Of a DNA stretch of 64,000 nucleotides, positions 12,664 through 24,908 are shown piece by piece. The notes under the pieces are model-generated. The model was not told the origin of the DNA and did no database searches. It saw only the letters and a list, made by a program, of their open reading frames with translations. The number at the start of each line of letters is the position of its first letter. Positions within the stretch are counted from its first letter, which is position 1. The stretch comes from Theropithecus gelada (taxonomy: Eukaryota; Chordata; Mammalia; Primates; Cercopithecidae). The stretch lies in assembly GCF_003255815.1 (NCBI RefSeq), contig NC_037669.1, positions 122,401,152-122,465,151 on the forward strand, given 5' to 3'. A program made the position numbers and the translations under genes.

Positions 12664-14343
12664 GACACAAACAAATGGAAGAACATACCATGCTCATGGA
12701 TAGGAAGAATCAATATCGTGAAAATGGCCATACTGCCCAAGGTAATTTATAGATTCAATGCCATCCCCATCAAGCTACCAATGAGTTTCTTCACAGAATT
12801 GGAAAAAACTGCTTTAAAGTTCATATGGAACCAAAAAAGAGCCCGCATCTCCAAGACAATCCTAAGTCAAAAGAACAAAGCTGGAGGCATCACGCTACCT
12901 GACTTCAAACTATACTACAAGGCTACAGTAACCAAAACAGCATGGTACTGGTACCAAAACAGAGATATAGACCAATGGAACAGAACAGAGTCCTCAGAAA
13001 TAATACCACACATCTACAGCCATCTGATCTTTGACAAACCTGAGAGAAACAAGAAATGGGGAAAGGATTCCCTATTTAATAAATGGTGCTAGGAAAATTG
13101 GCTAGCCATAAGTAGAAAGCTGAAACTGGATCCTTTCCTTACTCCTTATACGAAAATTAATTCAAGATGGATTAGAGACTTAAATGTTAGACCTAATACC
13201 ATAAAAATCCTAGAGGAAAACCTAGGTAGTACCATTCAGGACATAGGCATGGGCAAAGACTTCATGTCTAAAACACCAAAAGCAACGGCAGCAAAAGCCA
13301 AAATTGACAAATGGGATCTCATTAAACTAAAGAGCTTCTGCACAGCAAAAGAAACTACCATCAGAGTGAACAGGCAACCTACAGAATGGGAGAAAATTTT
13401 TGCAATCTACTCATCTGACAAAGGGCTAATATCCAGAACCTACAAAGAACTCAAACAAATTTACAAGAAAAAAACAAACAACCCCATCAAAAAGTGGGCA
13501 AAGGATATGAACAGACATTTCTCAAAAGAAGACATTCATACAGCCAACAGACACATGAAAAAATGCTCATCATCATTGGCCATCAGAGAAATGCAAATCA
13601 AAACCACAATGAGATACCATCTCACACCAGTTAGAATGGCGATCATTAAAAAGTCAGGAAACAACAGGTGCTGGAGAGGATGTGGAGAAATAGGAACGCT
13701 TTTACACTATTGGTGGGATTGTAAACTAGTTCAACCATTATGGAAAACAGTATGGTGATTCCTCAAGGATCTAGAACTAGATGTACCATATGACCCAGCC
13801 ATCCCATTACTGGGTATATACCCAAAGGATTATAAATTATGCTGCTATAAAGACACATGCACACCTATGTTTATTGCAGCACTATTCACAATAGCAAAGA
13901 CTTGGAATCAACCCAAATGTCCATCAGTGACAGATTGGATTAAGAAAATGTGGCATATATACACCATGGAATACTATGCAGCCATAAAAAAGGATGGGTT
14001 TGCGTCCTTTGTAGGGACATAGATGCAGCTGGAAACCATCATTCTTAGCAAACTATCACAAGAACAGAAAACTAAACACCGCATGTTCTCACTCATAGGT
14101 GGGAACTGAACAATGAGATCACTTGGACTCAGGAAGGGGAACATCACACACCGGGGCCTATCATGGGGAGGGGGGAGGGGGGAGGGATTGCATTGGGAGT
14201 TATACCTGATGTAAATGACGAGTTGATGGGTGCAGCACACCAACATGGCACAAGTATACATATGTAACAAACCTGCACGTTATGCACATGTACCCTACAA
14301 CTTAAAGTATAATAATAATAAATAAATTTAAAAAAAAAAAAAA
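12664..14343 (+). mobile_element. L1PA-type LINE-1, 5'-truncated, copy 1, with perfect TSD
   Basis: This 1.68-kb plus-strand insertion contains the end of ORF2, the 3' UTR and a poly-A tail. It is bounded by a perfect target-site duplication, aagagagtttcctctc, at 12648-12663 and 14344-14359 (the first A bases are ambiguous with the tail). The 3' UTR contains the L1 G-rich polypurine run at about 14165-14187. It ends with the phrase aacctgcacgttatgcacat, typical of catarrhine L1PA families older than the human-specific ones. All RT and endonuclease regions are missing through 5' truncation, so the copy is inert. The subfamily (roughly PA4-PA8) needs a library alignment. Confidence 0.96.
12718..13758 (+). 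pseudogene. L1 ORF2p C-terminal fragment (copy 1), broken
   Basis: The frame encodes the C-terminal part of the L1 ORF2 protein, beyond the reverse transcriptase domain. It opens at 12718 (MKMAILPKVIYRFNAIPIKL) and is broken by a TAG at 13090-13092, where the family has TGG. It stays readable again from ATG 13249 to 13758, where a TGA closes it. The second part keeps the cysteine-histidine motif CX3CX7HX4C (CWRGC...H....C) near its end. With no endonuclease, no catalytic reverse transcriptase and internal stops, it cannot make active ORF2p. It is part of the insertion listed above, not an independent gene. Confidence 0.93.
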
Positions 14344-14359
14344 AAGAGAGTTTCCTCTC

Positions 14360-17300
14360 TTTGCAGTAGTCACTTGGGTTTCAGGGGATATATTTATAAC
14401 AGGATCCCTTGGAGTAGTGATGAATATGTTGCTCCAGTCACATTTATTCTCCCAACATCTTTAGCCGTGATCAAAACTAACTGATAATATACATTTCCAA
14501 GAGTAATGGCTATGCTTAGCAAAGCAACTGGCCCAATTTTAAGGATTTCACATATCTCAATCTTTTGACAACTATTTTCTAAATTATTGAGGTATTAGCA
14601 TAGGAAACAGTAAATCTTATTAAAGAAAAAAAAAACGATGATTCTCAAGAAAAGAAACATAAAATAGAATATTAGAATATCAGGCTGGAGAGGACCTCAG
14701 ATGTCATATGACCTAATAAGCTATCCAATTTGTTAAAAAAGGAGATAAACCCAATGCTGAAAAGAGAAGGAAGACAACAGTTCTAAGTGTTCATGCTAGT
14801 AGTTATTACATCCTGATTGCAGTAAAGAATATGCCATTTCATATTAGGTCAGAGGTTTTTGTATCAGCTATCATGAAGTGAGGTTTCAAGCTGCAATATG
14901 TCCCATGTAATAACTTGTTTTTCACTGAAATGATTCAAAAATGAAAATTAAATGATAAATTATGGATGTTTAGATTTTACTTGGGGTTTTATTTAACTGT
15001 TTATAATTAAATTAGAATACAGTGATTCAGATGACTCCTATTACATATATTTTAGGAATGTCATAACCCAGTGCCTTAACATATAACAAAGATCCTTCAT
15101 TTTTATAGAATATATCTCAGAAAACTTTATAATATATAATTCCCATTTTCTACAAATTTTCAGTATATCGTCTCACATGGTTAAATACAGAATCGATTGG
15201 CTTAAATTGTTTGATGAATTACGGATTGAACCTGAAGTACTATGACAATTGTCATATAACTATTTGTTTGGCATCATGAAATCCAGACATTGGTCTAATA
15301 TGCACATAGTTGCTTTTTCAGGATCCAGAAATATACTCTCGTTATTGGTCTTTCCTCTCTTCATGGCGATGCAGTCCCCTCTCCATCCCCAACTTATTGT
15401 TCTAGATTTTTCTTTCTACTTTTTTTACCCATAAGGGTTGACTAATAGAGCAAACCTGCAATATCACAATTCTCCAACATAGGGTCACATGAAATAGTCC
15501 TTTTAAAAAATCTCAACTTGGAAAAGATGCAGTATATAAAATATATATATTTATTTTAAATTTCTATACATTTTACATTCTGTGTATTGGATTAGAATAT
15601 AATAGAGACAATTTCTTTTTAAATGAGAAAAATTTATATTATATCCCATAACCTAGGACTTTTTATAACCTTGTAAAAATTTTTGGAAGTATAGAAAAAT
15701 AAAATTATAAAATCTCAAATTATAAGGAAATTTAAAAATCATCTGGTACTATCACTTACACTTTGAACCCTCTTTTTACAGTTCTCTCATCAAGAAGTTG
15801 TTTACTGATATCAACATTCCCCCAAAATAAGAAATTTTACCTTTTGATGCAGCCCCATTGTATATATATACATATAACTATTACAGACTTATTGTGAGTG
15901 ACAAAAGTCTGTCTGTCTTCTTATCTTATTGTTTTGTTTTTTCTGTACCTAGAGACCACTTGTGTCTTCAGCAAGGCTAAACATTCTTCTTGTCATTAAT
16001 GAATGCCATCTCTGTAGCCAAACATTTATTTCTCAAACTTTCTTCATTGTCCCAGCCACTTAATGAAAGGATCAATGAAACCTCCAACAATGCTTCCCAG
16101 ATCCAGTTTTCTGCCTAAGTCTTTAAAAATACCAAAGACACCTTCTTAGAGTTTGCAGATATCATTAAGACCTATCAGCCCAACTACATAAAATATGAAT
16201 CTCAGCAAAGACTGCCTCATGTTACCTTTTTCCCTTTGCATGTCATTATACTGAGCTAGTGTTGTTCTGCATCTATGTCTCATTCAAAAGAGACTTCCAA
16301 TTACAATAACCTGTTACTAGTTTTGAGAAGAAGATATCAAAAAGACATGCTTTTAAATTCTAGAGTATGCCATTAATAATTTAGCGGTTGGTATTTCCAC
16401 CAAGATATGTAAAGACAAACAGATAAGCACTTCTAATGTTGCTTACCATGTGATCAATATAGATGGTTACCAGTGCATGATTACTAGCAAAACCAATTCT
16501 GTTAATAGAAAACATTTTAACAAGCTGAAATAAGTGATAGTAAAAAAAGAATTAGTTGTTTTATAACAGAATTTGTCTTGTTCATTGACATAAGAGTTTT
16601 GCATAGAAAATTGCTAAAGTTCCTGGGTTAAAAATTAAGTCTAAAATATTATGATCTTACCAAACATAACTATTCCATTTTAGTAGAATCATATTTATTT
16701 AATTAAAGGCAGAAAAACTTGCATTCTAAAGAAAAAATGTTACTATTCTGATCTTACAATAATAATGTTTTAGTAAATTGTCTCTAAACTGTAAAAACTT
16801 AAAGTACTCAAATGTTACTATTGATTTTTCTCAAACTCAACATCTCCTTATGTAGGCTAGTCTATCTTGCCTATTTGAGCGACTTTGTTTTACATCCACA
16901 ATCAGTTTGCATTTAAATCTTTTGTCCTACTAAAATTCCAAGTGAATTTGTTTATTGAAGGTTTAAGGTACAGCAACTTGCTCTCCAGATTTTGTGCAGG
17001 TTTTGTCATGATTAATTTGCTTCAGGCTTTTTGCTTTGTTTTGTTTTGCTGATTTGGCATCACTTTCTAATTCCTACCTCTTCAGAATGCGCTCTATTCT
17101 GTCCTGTGTGGATCGATCTACAGAAAACGCACACTCTAGCAACTGTTCAGGTTTTCCACCTCTCATTGCACAAATTGTTGAAGCAAAACACGTATAAGTT
17201 GGAAAAATTGATGGAAAAAATCTTATATTTTTTCTCCTCTCATCCATAAAATAAGAAAAGAGGTATTCAGCCAGAAATACTTCAAAGTAAGTATATCAAG

Positions 17301-17969
17301 GAGAGGCACAAAAAATATATATCTCATTATAAGGAAAGTGATAAAACCTATTTGATGAAATTACGTATCACCTGTTGTGCAGACGTGACAGTGGTCTAGA
17401 AAACAAGAAGCAGTGTGTATCACTATGGTCACAAAGAAAACCTGGAACTCTTTCCAAAAACAAATTAACTTATAATAATTTATCAGTAAAGTCTTCAGTT
17501 ATTCTTTAGTAACCTTATATTCTTCTACCTAAACTTTTCATTCATTGAAATGGATTATTACATCATGATGGCATTTCCCATTTGGAGTTGAGGATGAAAT
17601 CCAAATATCATTAAGAAATTTTACATTTTGAGAGTTGAAGAAAGTTTTTACTATTCAAAAATGTTTCTGTTTCTTTGGATTATTTATGAGAATCATTTTC
17701 CTGTTTAAGTGTTGATATGACATTGATTTCAGCATTACTTTTAAAAGACACAATTCAGCAATCCCTTTTAGGAGGCTTTAAGAAGAATGTGCAAATGTGG
17801 TTTGGATGTCACATAAAATGTAGGGAAAGGAATCTACTTCAAATTACAAGCATAATATGTTTATGCTGTGCAGCACATATTGGAAACAAACAATAACATG
17901 AGTTTACTGGCATGTGAACCAAGCTACTCGAAACAGATGATAAAAATCACACTACCAAAGCAGTATAGA
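14360..17969. other. Single-copy AT-rich DNA
   Basis: No gene was supported over this 3.6-kb stretch. A possible old repeat scrap lies near 14675-14780 (aggacctcagatgtcat), and there are short TA-rich runs near 15535-15560 and 15860-15880. The frames here are short and lack domains. Confidence 0.5.
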
Positions 17970-18165
17970 CAGTATAGTTTAGTGTTTAAAGATGAACTTC
18001 GCTTCTATATAGACCTGAATTTGAATTCCATATCTGCCTCACCCTAGGAGATTAAATTTAGAAAAGTCACTAAATCTCCATAAGACTCCGTTTTCCCATT
18101 ATGAACTGTTAATAACAATATATACCTCATCAAGTTATTATGAAGACTAAATGATATCACTTTAT
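17970..18165 (+). mobile_element. MIR SINE
   Basis: The tRNA-derived start is agtatagtttagtgtttaaa, and the middle gacctgaatttgaattccat corresponds to the MIR phrase around the B-box. It then continues into a core resembling gttttcccattatgaactgt and a decayed tail. This is an old mammal-wide element with heavy divergence. Confidence 0.8.
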
Positions 18166-18520
18166 TTATCTTTCATTCAATTAATATATATTATTGCATA
18201 TAGCAGGCAGTATTCTAGGCACTAGGGGTACAGCAACAAAATACAACAGAACTAAAATGAAAGACATAGACCACTGAGGAAGAAATATTTGTGTTGAGAG
18301 AATAAAGGATTAAAAAAAAACTTCTGAGCAAAAGCCTTCTAGGCAGACAGACAATAAAGTGCAATGGGCCTGTTTCAGAAGGGTCTAAGAACATGAAAAA
18401 TAGAAAGGAGGCCAGTATGACTGGCAGACAGTAGGAAGTGAGGAAAACTTTGGGGCAACAAACAGGACAAATTCTACAGAGTTTTGTTGCTTGGTTGGTT
18501 ACAGTTTATTAGGACCTGCA
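18166..18520 (+). mobile_element. L2-type LINE 3' region
   Basis: The part at about 18172-18250 (tttcattcaattaatatata, then gcagtattctaggcactagg) fits the classic L2 phrase. The following 18335-18490 (ggcctgtttcagaaggg, aggaggccagtatgactgg) fits the adjacent L2 consensus region as I remember it. Orientation is plus; the boundaries are approximate. Confidence 0.65.
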
Positions 18521-20974
18521 CATTTACTGGCACATTATAAGTTAATACCTTTCAGGTATGAAAATTAATATCATTTTAGAAATAACTTTCAGAGCCATCT
18601 ACTTTACCCATCCCCCTCATCTGTTCTCTGTCCAGGGTTTAAAACCACTTGACCCTTAGCATCAATTCTACCTTAATCTGTGGGATCAATCTTGAAGTTG
18701 AAGAAGGGGTATAAAACAGCTAGAGAACATAAAAGGTCAATACTAGTGACACTTCGTTGGGGCTATAGAGTCTGATTGTGGGTGGCAGAAATTCAACCAA
18801 GTATCCAGATTGGACCAGTCATTCCTCACAGCCCCAGGAGCAGACCATCCCAGCCACACTATTGCTAGATAAGATCTCCTGCTGCCACAAGAAACAAAGC
18901 CACATATGTCTTGCTGGAGAGGAACAGGGTCAGGGTTAGGTATCTAAAAGACTGAACATTTTTCTGAAAGGTACCGAGTCATCAAAAAAAGATCATTCAA
19001 ATTGGAAGTATCAGTGATATCCTATGTTGCCAAATGTAAAGTTTGTTTTCTAGTTCATCTATTTCACATTCAATAGTAGCTCATTGATTCTTGAAAAATA
19101 TCAGAAAAAAATCTGTAAATACACTGATAATTGCTTTCTAATACACACATCTTTAAAGTTATTTTAATCTGTGTGCATATTATATAACAAAATGAAAACA
19201 TCACATGAATGTGATTAAACAAAATTTTGTATTGAGAATTCAAAACCAAAACACAAAACATGTTAAAGTACTGCAAGCAGATAATTTGTTTGGGGAATAT
19301 TCAAATTTGAATATTAGCTGCTTATTTGTAATAAAAGGGTTTCAAAATTAGGTTTAGAAACAACAAAAATAACTGATGATTTAATTGTAAATGCTTTAGA
19401 CATATAAACTTAATATATAAAAATAGGTAAAAGATTTCTTAAAGGTTAAAAAATTATTTCATTTGGTTTGTCTAAACAATCCAATACATCCTTTCTTCAC
19501 TCATCTGTAATACTGATATAATTGTTTCAGTTTTTATTTTCATTTTCATAGCTTCTTTCCTCTGAAGTAATCCTTTTCTGGGAGACGGTAGATAACCTAA
19601 TAGATTTTTCTATCTTTAATTTTGTAGGCTCTGTGAATTTTTAATGCTAATGCTTTAAAGAATTCCTCTTATTTAAATAAGATATTTGATAAAAAGTATT
19701 CCAGATAATCTTCCCACTAAATCTTTAACAGCAAAGCATAAAAAAAGTTATTACCATATGCTCTTTAATGCCTAAAGCAAAGATCTCATATGGAATTGAG
19801 AATCATATTGAGGTCAATCTCAATTCCATCAATGTTATGTTCTATTAAAATCAAATCCAATCACATTCCTCATTTCAACCCAGCATGGCTTGGCTTTGAG
19901 GTATGTTCAGAAATGCACTTGAATTAGAAGAGAAACATTAACATTTTATCATGTGAATACCACTAATGGCTCAGAAGATTAGTAGTAACACATTCTGGAG
20001 ACTTCCTCTACTGAAAATGTACCTTTAATAATATTCTCACACACTTAACTGTAACTGTGGGAGTTATGGTTTCAACTGACGAAGTTCAGGAGCTCATGAT
20101 TAAAAAAAAAAAAATGAAAAATAACCCCCACCAAAACAGTTGGTGTTTATTCTCTCTATAAATGAAAATCCCTAACCAGTTCTATTTGACAGCTTACCAG
20201 ACAATGATTCCTCATTTACATCATCCCCAATTAAGTAAAATAAGGCGGGGTCATTCTCAGGTGAGTAGTAAATCATACTAGATAGATTATGAGCTATAAC
20301 TAATTATCTTATTTCTAGGAATGCTTTTTTTTTTTTTTTTTTGGTGGGGGTAGGTTCTTTATTGCCTAGTAGGAAATTATACAAATTCATTACAATTCTA
20401 CTACTATTGTCTAAACTTTATCTGTCTGGACATATAGCTCACAAGTCTCAAAATATCCAGTTAAGAAAATCTTTCAATTTGAAGTCTAAAGAAGGCTGGT
20501 CTCACAGTAAACAGCTTCAGAGTTAACCCTGTTCCACACTAATAGTACATCACTGAGAACAAGGAAATAAGAAAAGATAGTCCTTAATTTATGGCAGAAG
20601 TATATTCCTTAATACTTTATTTCCTTAGAATGAATTTAATTTCTTGAGTGCTTAAATTATAACCAGCACTCTTCTAGATATGTCAGATATAGAAGCCATG
20701 GCCTCATGAAGATTATAATATATAGATATATCTAAGGACCAGGAAAGCATGGAATTAAAGACCTTTTAGGCAGTAAATTCTCTCAAAGGTCATGATGAAT
20801 GAGTCTGTAGTACCTTTCCTTAAACCACAAAGCTAATTAATATTCTAGTGAGACTAGAATCTAGAAGCCTGACTCTCAGCCATTTCTCACTCTAAATATG
20901 AAACAGAAAAGTTGCATGTAGGTAGATGTTATGATATAAAATGTGCATGTATCTGTTAAAAGATAAACTGATAT
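18521..20974. other. Single-copy AT-rich DNA
   Basis: No gene seen. The stretch contains a T run at about 20325-20342, a small hairpin at 19791-19828 (listed separately) and a possible L2 scrap near 20635-20765 that is too weak to call. Confidence 0.5.
19791..19828. repeat. Inverted repeat, 11-bp arms, 16-nt loop
   Basis: tggaattgaga at 19791-19801 is exactly complementary to tctcaattcca at 19818-19828. The hairpin is perfect in its stem but short, with no sign of a transcript or element around it. Confidence 0.8.
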
Positions 20975-21330
20975 ATTAAAATTTAAAAATTTATTTGAAC
21001 AGACAGCAATTCATGAATTGGGTTTGGTGCTCCACTGAAGGAGTCCTAGGGGAAGGCTTTTATAGAGTGAATACTGAAGCAAGGCAAAAAAAATCATTTG
21101 ATTGGTTAAAGTTTGATCAATTGCCCTATTTGGATTATCCCAGTAGAAAGTTCAAGACAATATAACTAATGTCTACTTGGTTCCCTGTGATTGCACGAAC
21201 TTAATTTTCATTTTCTTTTAAATTAAGACTTAGGTTTCTGTTTCCTTAAGTAGGAACCTAGGTTGTTAAAGGCACCTCTGTCTAATAGCCTCCAATTTAA
21301 TTATTTTAACATATTGATACTATGACAATT
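20975..21330 (-). mobile_element. Old LTR-like repeat, family unassigned, probable minus strand
   Basis: The phrases tttatttgaacagacagcaa and ttcatgaattgggtttgg, followed by tcatttgattggttaaagtt, recall a common mammalian interspersed repeat. Its transcript-sense strand would contain AAATAAA, here on the minus strand. I cannot name the family. It is also possible that part of it is single-copy DNA. Confidence 0.4.
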
Positions 21331-22285
21331 CAAAATGTGGAAAATACTCAGGGAAGGGCCATCTTATCTCTTTGAATTTAAATCACTACTGAATCACCTG
21401 TTCCTCGAATCTTAACCACTAACAATTTAAGACTAGCAGGTGTACATTACTCCAAATTACATGAAAACAAAGGTGCTACTCATGCACATACATTCCTTCC
21501 CAAGTTTGAAAAAGCCTTCACCATCCTCAAGCTTTCTAGAGCTGTGAGTGCAAAAGCTCAGTACATAACTAGACCCTTCTACAATACATGTTATCACCAT
21601 TTTAGCTGAAGCCAGGTACTCTCTGATCTCTGTGCATCAATTCTAGACTCTTTTTTAGGAATATTGTCCCCACAGATGAGTCATAGATCTGGTAGTCACA
21701 TATTTGCCATGAGGCTCCATATCTGCTTTATCCTCTGGTAACAGGTGAAAGTACTGAAAAGGAAGGCAGTAGGAAGAGGAAAAGCAAGAAAGGAAGAATT
21801 AGGGAACTCAAGAGACTGAAGAAACTTCAGGTATTGACCCCTAAGCTTTGGCATCAGCCACAAACTCTTAAAAAGTGTTTTTAAACCACTGGTTTCTTGC
21901 TATAAGGATTACTCTGTAATGTTTGAAAAATATAGCATATTGCATCTAGTACAATGGAAAATTGTCTAAAACTGCCATTTTAAGGGCTTTACAGTATTAA
22001 ATAATAAGTTAGGTTTATTGTTATTAGTACACATGTGGTGTACAAAATCTTGCCAACCAGGAGTTCTTTATTCTAAAGTTAAATACGGTACATGTGAATT
22101 CACTATGAAATACTGGGTTAGCAACTATAAGAAATTGTTCAAATATGGTTAAATGCCTAGTCTTTACAGTTGGAGATAATTAAAACAAGAGCTATGGACT
22201 CTCGTTTCTAAAAATGATAAAAGATAGAGAGCGAATAAGAGGTTTGCTTCTGTTACACTCTTCCCATGAAGTCTTGGAGGAAAAA

Positions 22286-22287
<2 letters not shown>
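21331..22287. other. Single-copy AT-rich DNA
   Basis: No gene or recognised repeat. Confidence 0.5.
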
Positions 22288-22354
<67 letters not shown>

Positions 22355-22370
22355 CATACACACACACATA
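22288..22370. repeat. Compound (CA)n-(GA)n-(CA)n microsatellite
   Basis: About 14 CA units are followed without a break by about 16 GA units and then an imperfect ACAC patch. Both purine/pyrimidine alternation and a homopurine stretch are present, so length polymorphism is likely. Confidence 0.97.
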
Positions 22371-23648
22371 GACATACAGAATAGACCTGCTAGGCTCAGA
22401 GGCATACATACAATGTTAAAGCAGCGTATGAGACTTGTGTCAAGAGCACAGACAAAAGGCTTTGGAAAAAACCTGGGACAAAGGGTTAACAACTCTGAGT
22501 GATTCAGTCAGAACCCATTAAATGTTGAGCTGGTGGCTAAGAGAGCCATAACTAAAACAAAGCACAGCACATTTAAGAGAATTGTTTTAAGACAGTGAAT
22601 GAATATGTTAAATTTACGCAATGGGCAAGCGATTGGTAAATGGAAATTCTTAAATATAGTAAATATTTTTACTAATGTTATGGCCTACAAAATTGCAATA
22701 ATGTGATTTATATTTAGTGGGCTGCCTTAATTGCTTTATTTTCACCCTCATAAAATATTTATATAAGTGCATTCAGCGGTTTACTCCTTACCTCTATCTC
22801 CTAATCCTATTCTTTCTCATTAGACCTCAAATAATTCAGAGACTAAGTTGGCTATTCAGAGGTTTTCAAAAACCTAATTATTATGACAAATACATCTCAC
22901 ATATTTTCTGCTTTGTAATTTATTATTATTGTTTTTGTTAAATCACTTCTGAAATTCAAACATTCTGTGAAAGTTTTCCTGAGGTATTAAAAAAGAACTT
23001 CTACTTCTTACCCTTCACTTGCCACTATATTTAAGACATTCATTTATATTATTTTTACCCAGCAGAACATTTATAACCTATGTTATTATTTACTCAGTTT
23101 CATAAATGGCCAGTTCATATTTTTGGAACTCCACCATGTTTTTTGCCTTATTCAAGGTAGCCTTTGTTAACCTAATGATATTGACAATTTCCAAGTTAAT
23201 GTTACAAAGCTTATGGTACTAAATAACACATTTTAATGTCAATGGATAGTTTTCTAGCCACTAATGTGACAAGACTACAAATTCAATGCTCTGCATTATT
23301 TTTGTCCTATTGTGTTTTTACATACCATCAATTATAATGTCAGCTTCAAAATTTTGTAAGACTAAGAGTGAAATCACTTGTTAAAGACCTCATGAGTCTT
23401 AATGTTTCCAAAGTTTTGTGCCTTGCCATTGTTCATATCCTAGCTCAGATATTTACAATCTAAAAAAGTATTTACAGGGCAAGATCAAGAAAACACATAA
23501 CCTTTAATGATGTACTTATTAAAAAAACTCTACATAGGTTGAATCAGGCATAATTGATATATACATTAATATGCTCAATTGTCAAAGGGTCAAGATTTAC
23601 TCAAGGCCACCTAAGTAACTAATGGAAATTAAATGAAAGTTATTTATA
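22371..23648. other. Single-copy AT-rich DNA
   Basis: No gene or recognised repeat in this 1.3-kb stretch. Confidence 0.5.
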
Positions 23649-24354
23649 CTCAAGCATTGCTTAATGATGGAATACATTCTGAGAAATGCATTGTGGGGTG
23701 ATTGTGTCACTGTGCAAAATTATACAGCATTGCTATGATTTGTCTGTGCTCCCACCCAAATTTCATCTTGTATTTCGGTTCTCATAATCCCTAGGTGTCA
23801 CGAAATGGACCTGGTGGGAGGTAATTGAATCACGGGAGCAGTTAATTCCATGTTGTTGTCGTGATAGTGAGTGAGCTGTCATGATATGTGATGGTTTTAT
23901 AAGGGGCTTTTCCCCCTTTGCTCAGCACTTCTCTCTCCTGCTGACATGAAGAAGGACATGTTTGCCTCCCCTTCTGCCATGATTGTAAGATTCCTGGGGT
24001 CTCCCCAGCCATAAGGAACCATAAATCAATTAAACCCCTTTCCTTTATAAATTACTCAGTCTCAGACATTTCTTTATTGCAGCATGAGAACAGACTAATA
24101 CAAGTGTACTTACAGAAACCTAGACCATATAACCTACTATATATCTGGGCTATATGGTATAGCTTATTGCTGCTAGGCTACAAACCTGTTCCTCATGTGA
24201 CAGTACTGACTACTATAGGCAACTGTAACACAATGGTAAGAATATGTGTATCTAACCATAGAAAAGGTACAGTAAAAATACGGTATTATATTATGAGACC
24301 ACTGTGGTATATGTAACCCATCATTGACAAAAACGTCATTATGTGGCATGACTG
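23649..24354 (+). mobile_element. Tigger/TcMar-type MITE (MER2/MER6-like), split by an LTR
   Basis: A non-autonomous DNA transposon is flanked by TA dinucleotides (23647-23648 and 24355-24356), as expected for the Tc1/mariner group. The left end, ctcaagcattgcttaatgat, pairs imperfectly with the right end, gtcattatgtggcatgactg. The left part is 23649-23730 and the right part 24103-24354, so the element is about 330 bp without the LTR inserted between them. Internal phrases such as ttattgctgctaggctacaa and aaaaggtacagtaaaaatac match a repeated family I recall, but its exact library name is uncertain. Confidence 0.78.
23731..24102 (+). mobile_element. MST/THE1-type solo LTR (ERVL-MaLR), nested
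   Basis: The 372-bp LTR starts tgctatgatttgtctgtgct and ends cagactaataca, with the family phrases ggtgggaggtaattgaatca and ctgccatgattgtaagattc between them. It interrupts the DNA transposon. The flanking 5-bp sequences are agcat (23726-23730) and agtgt (24103-24107). They differ by two transitions, and the transposon consensus fits agtgt, so they read as a decayed target-site duplication. There is no internal retroviral sequence, which indicates a solo LTR formed by LTR-LTR recombination. Confidence 0.88.
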
Positions 24355-24356
24355 TA

Positions 24357-24480
24357 GTTAGAACCATATAGAAGGTACCTTTTTGCATTGGCTTCTTTCA
24401 CTTAGCAATATGCATTTAAATTTTCTGTATGTCTTTTCATGACTTGATACCTCATTTCTTTTTAGCGCTAAATACATACT
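24357..24480 (-). mobile_element. Old L1 fragment, minus strand (inverted 5' part)
   Basis: On the minus strand the segment reads like the end of L1 ORF2 and start of the 3' UTR, with gctaagtgaaagaagccaat as its clearest phrase. It abuts the plus-strand L1 3' end that follows, so the two are probably one insertion with an inverted 5' portion. Confidence 0.65.
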
Positions 24481-24490
24481 ACATGTATTA

Positions 24491-24908
24491 GGGAATGTAC
24501 TATAATTCCAACTACATGACATTTTGAGAAAGGCAAAACTATGAGGATAGTAAAAATATTGGTGGTTTCCAAGGATTCTGGGTAGTGAGAAATGAATAGG
24601 CAGAGTACAGAGGATTTTTAGGGCAGTGAAAGTACTCTATGTAATACTATAATGGTAGATACATGTCACTATTCACTTGTTCAACCCACTGAATGTACAA
24701 CACCAAGAGTGAAACTTATGTAAACTATAGACTTTGGGTGATAATGGTATATCAGTGTAGGTTCTTTAATTGTAACAAATGTACCACTCTGGTGGGGGAT
24801 GTGGATAATGGGAAGAGCTATGCATGCATAGTGGCAGGGGATTTAAGATAAATCTCTGTACCTTCTGCTCAATTTTTCTGTGAATCTAAAACTGCTCTTA
24901 AAAAAAGA
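24491..24908 (+). mobile_element. Old L1 (L1M-type) 3' UTR
   Basis: The plus-strand sequence tgagaaaggcaaaactatga, then gtgaaagtactctatgtaat, ggtgataatggtatatcagt and ctctggtgggggatgtgg fits the 3' end of mammalian-age L1 elements. It closes at ctgctcttaaaaaaag. It covers 3' UTR only. Confidence 0.8.

Noticed and set aside
17860..17900. Possible U6 snRNA pseudogene (gtgcagcacatattgg)
   Set aside because: Only about 11 bases match; the rest of the U6 body is absent.
22164..22502. Cys/Val-, Ser/Leu- and Thr/His-rich frames
   Set aside because: Translations of the CA/GA microsatellite.
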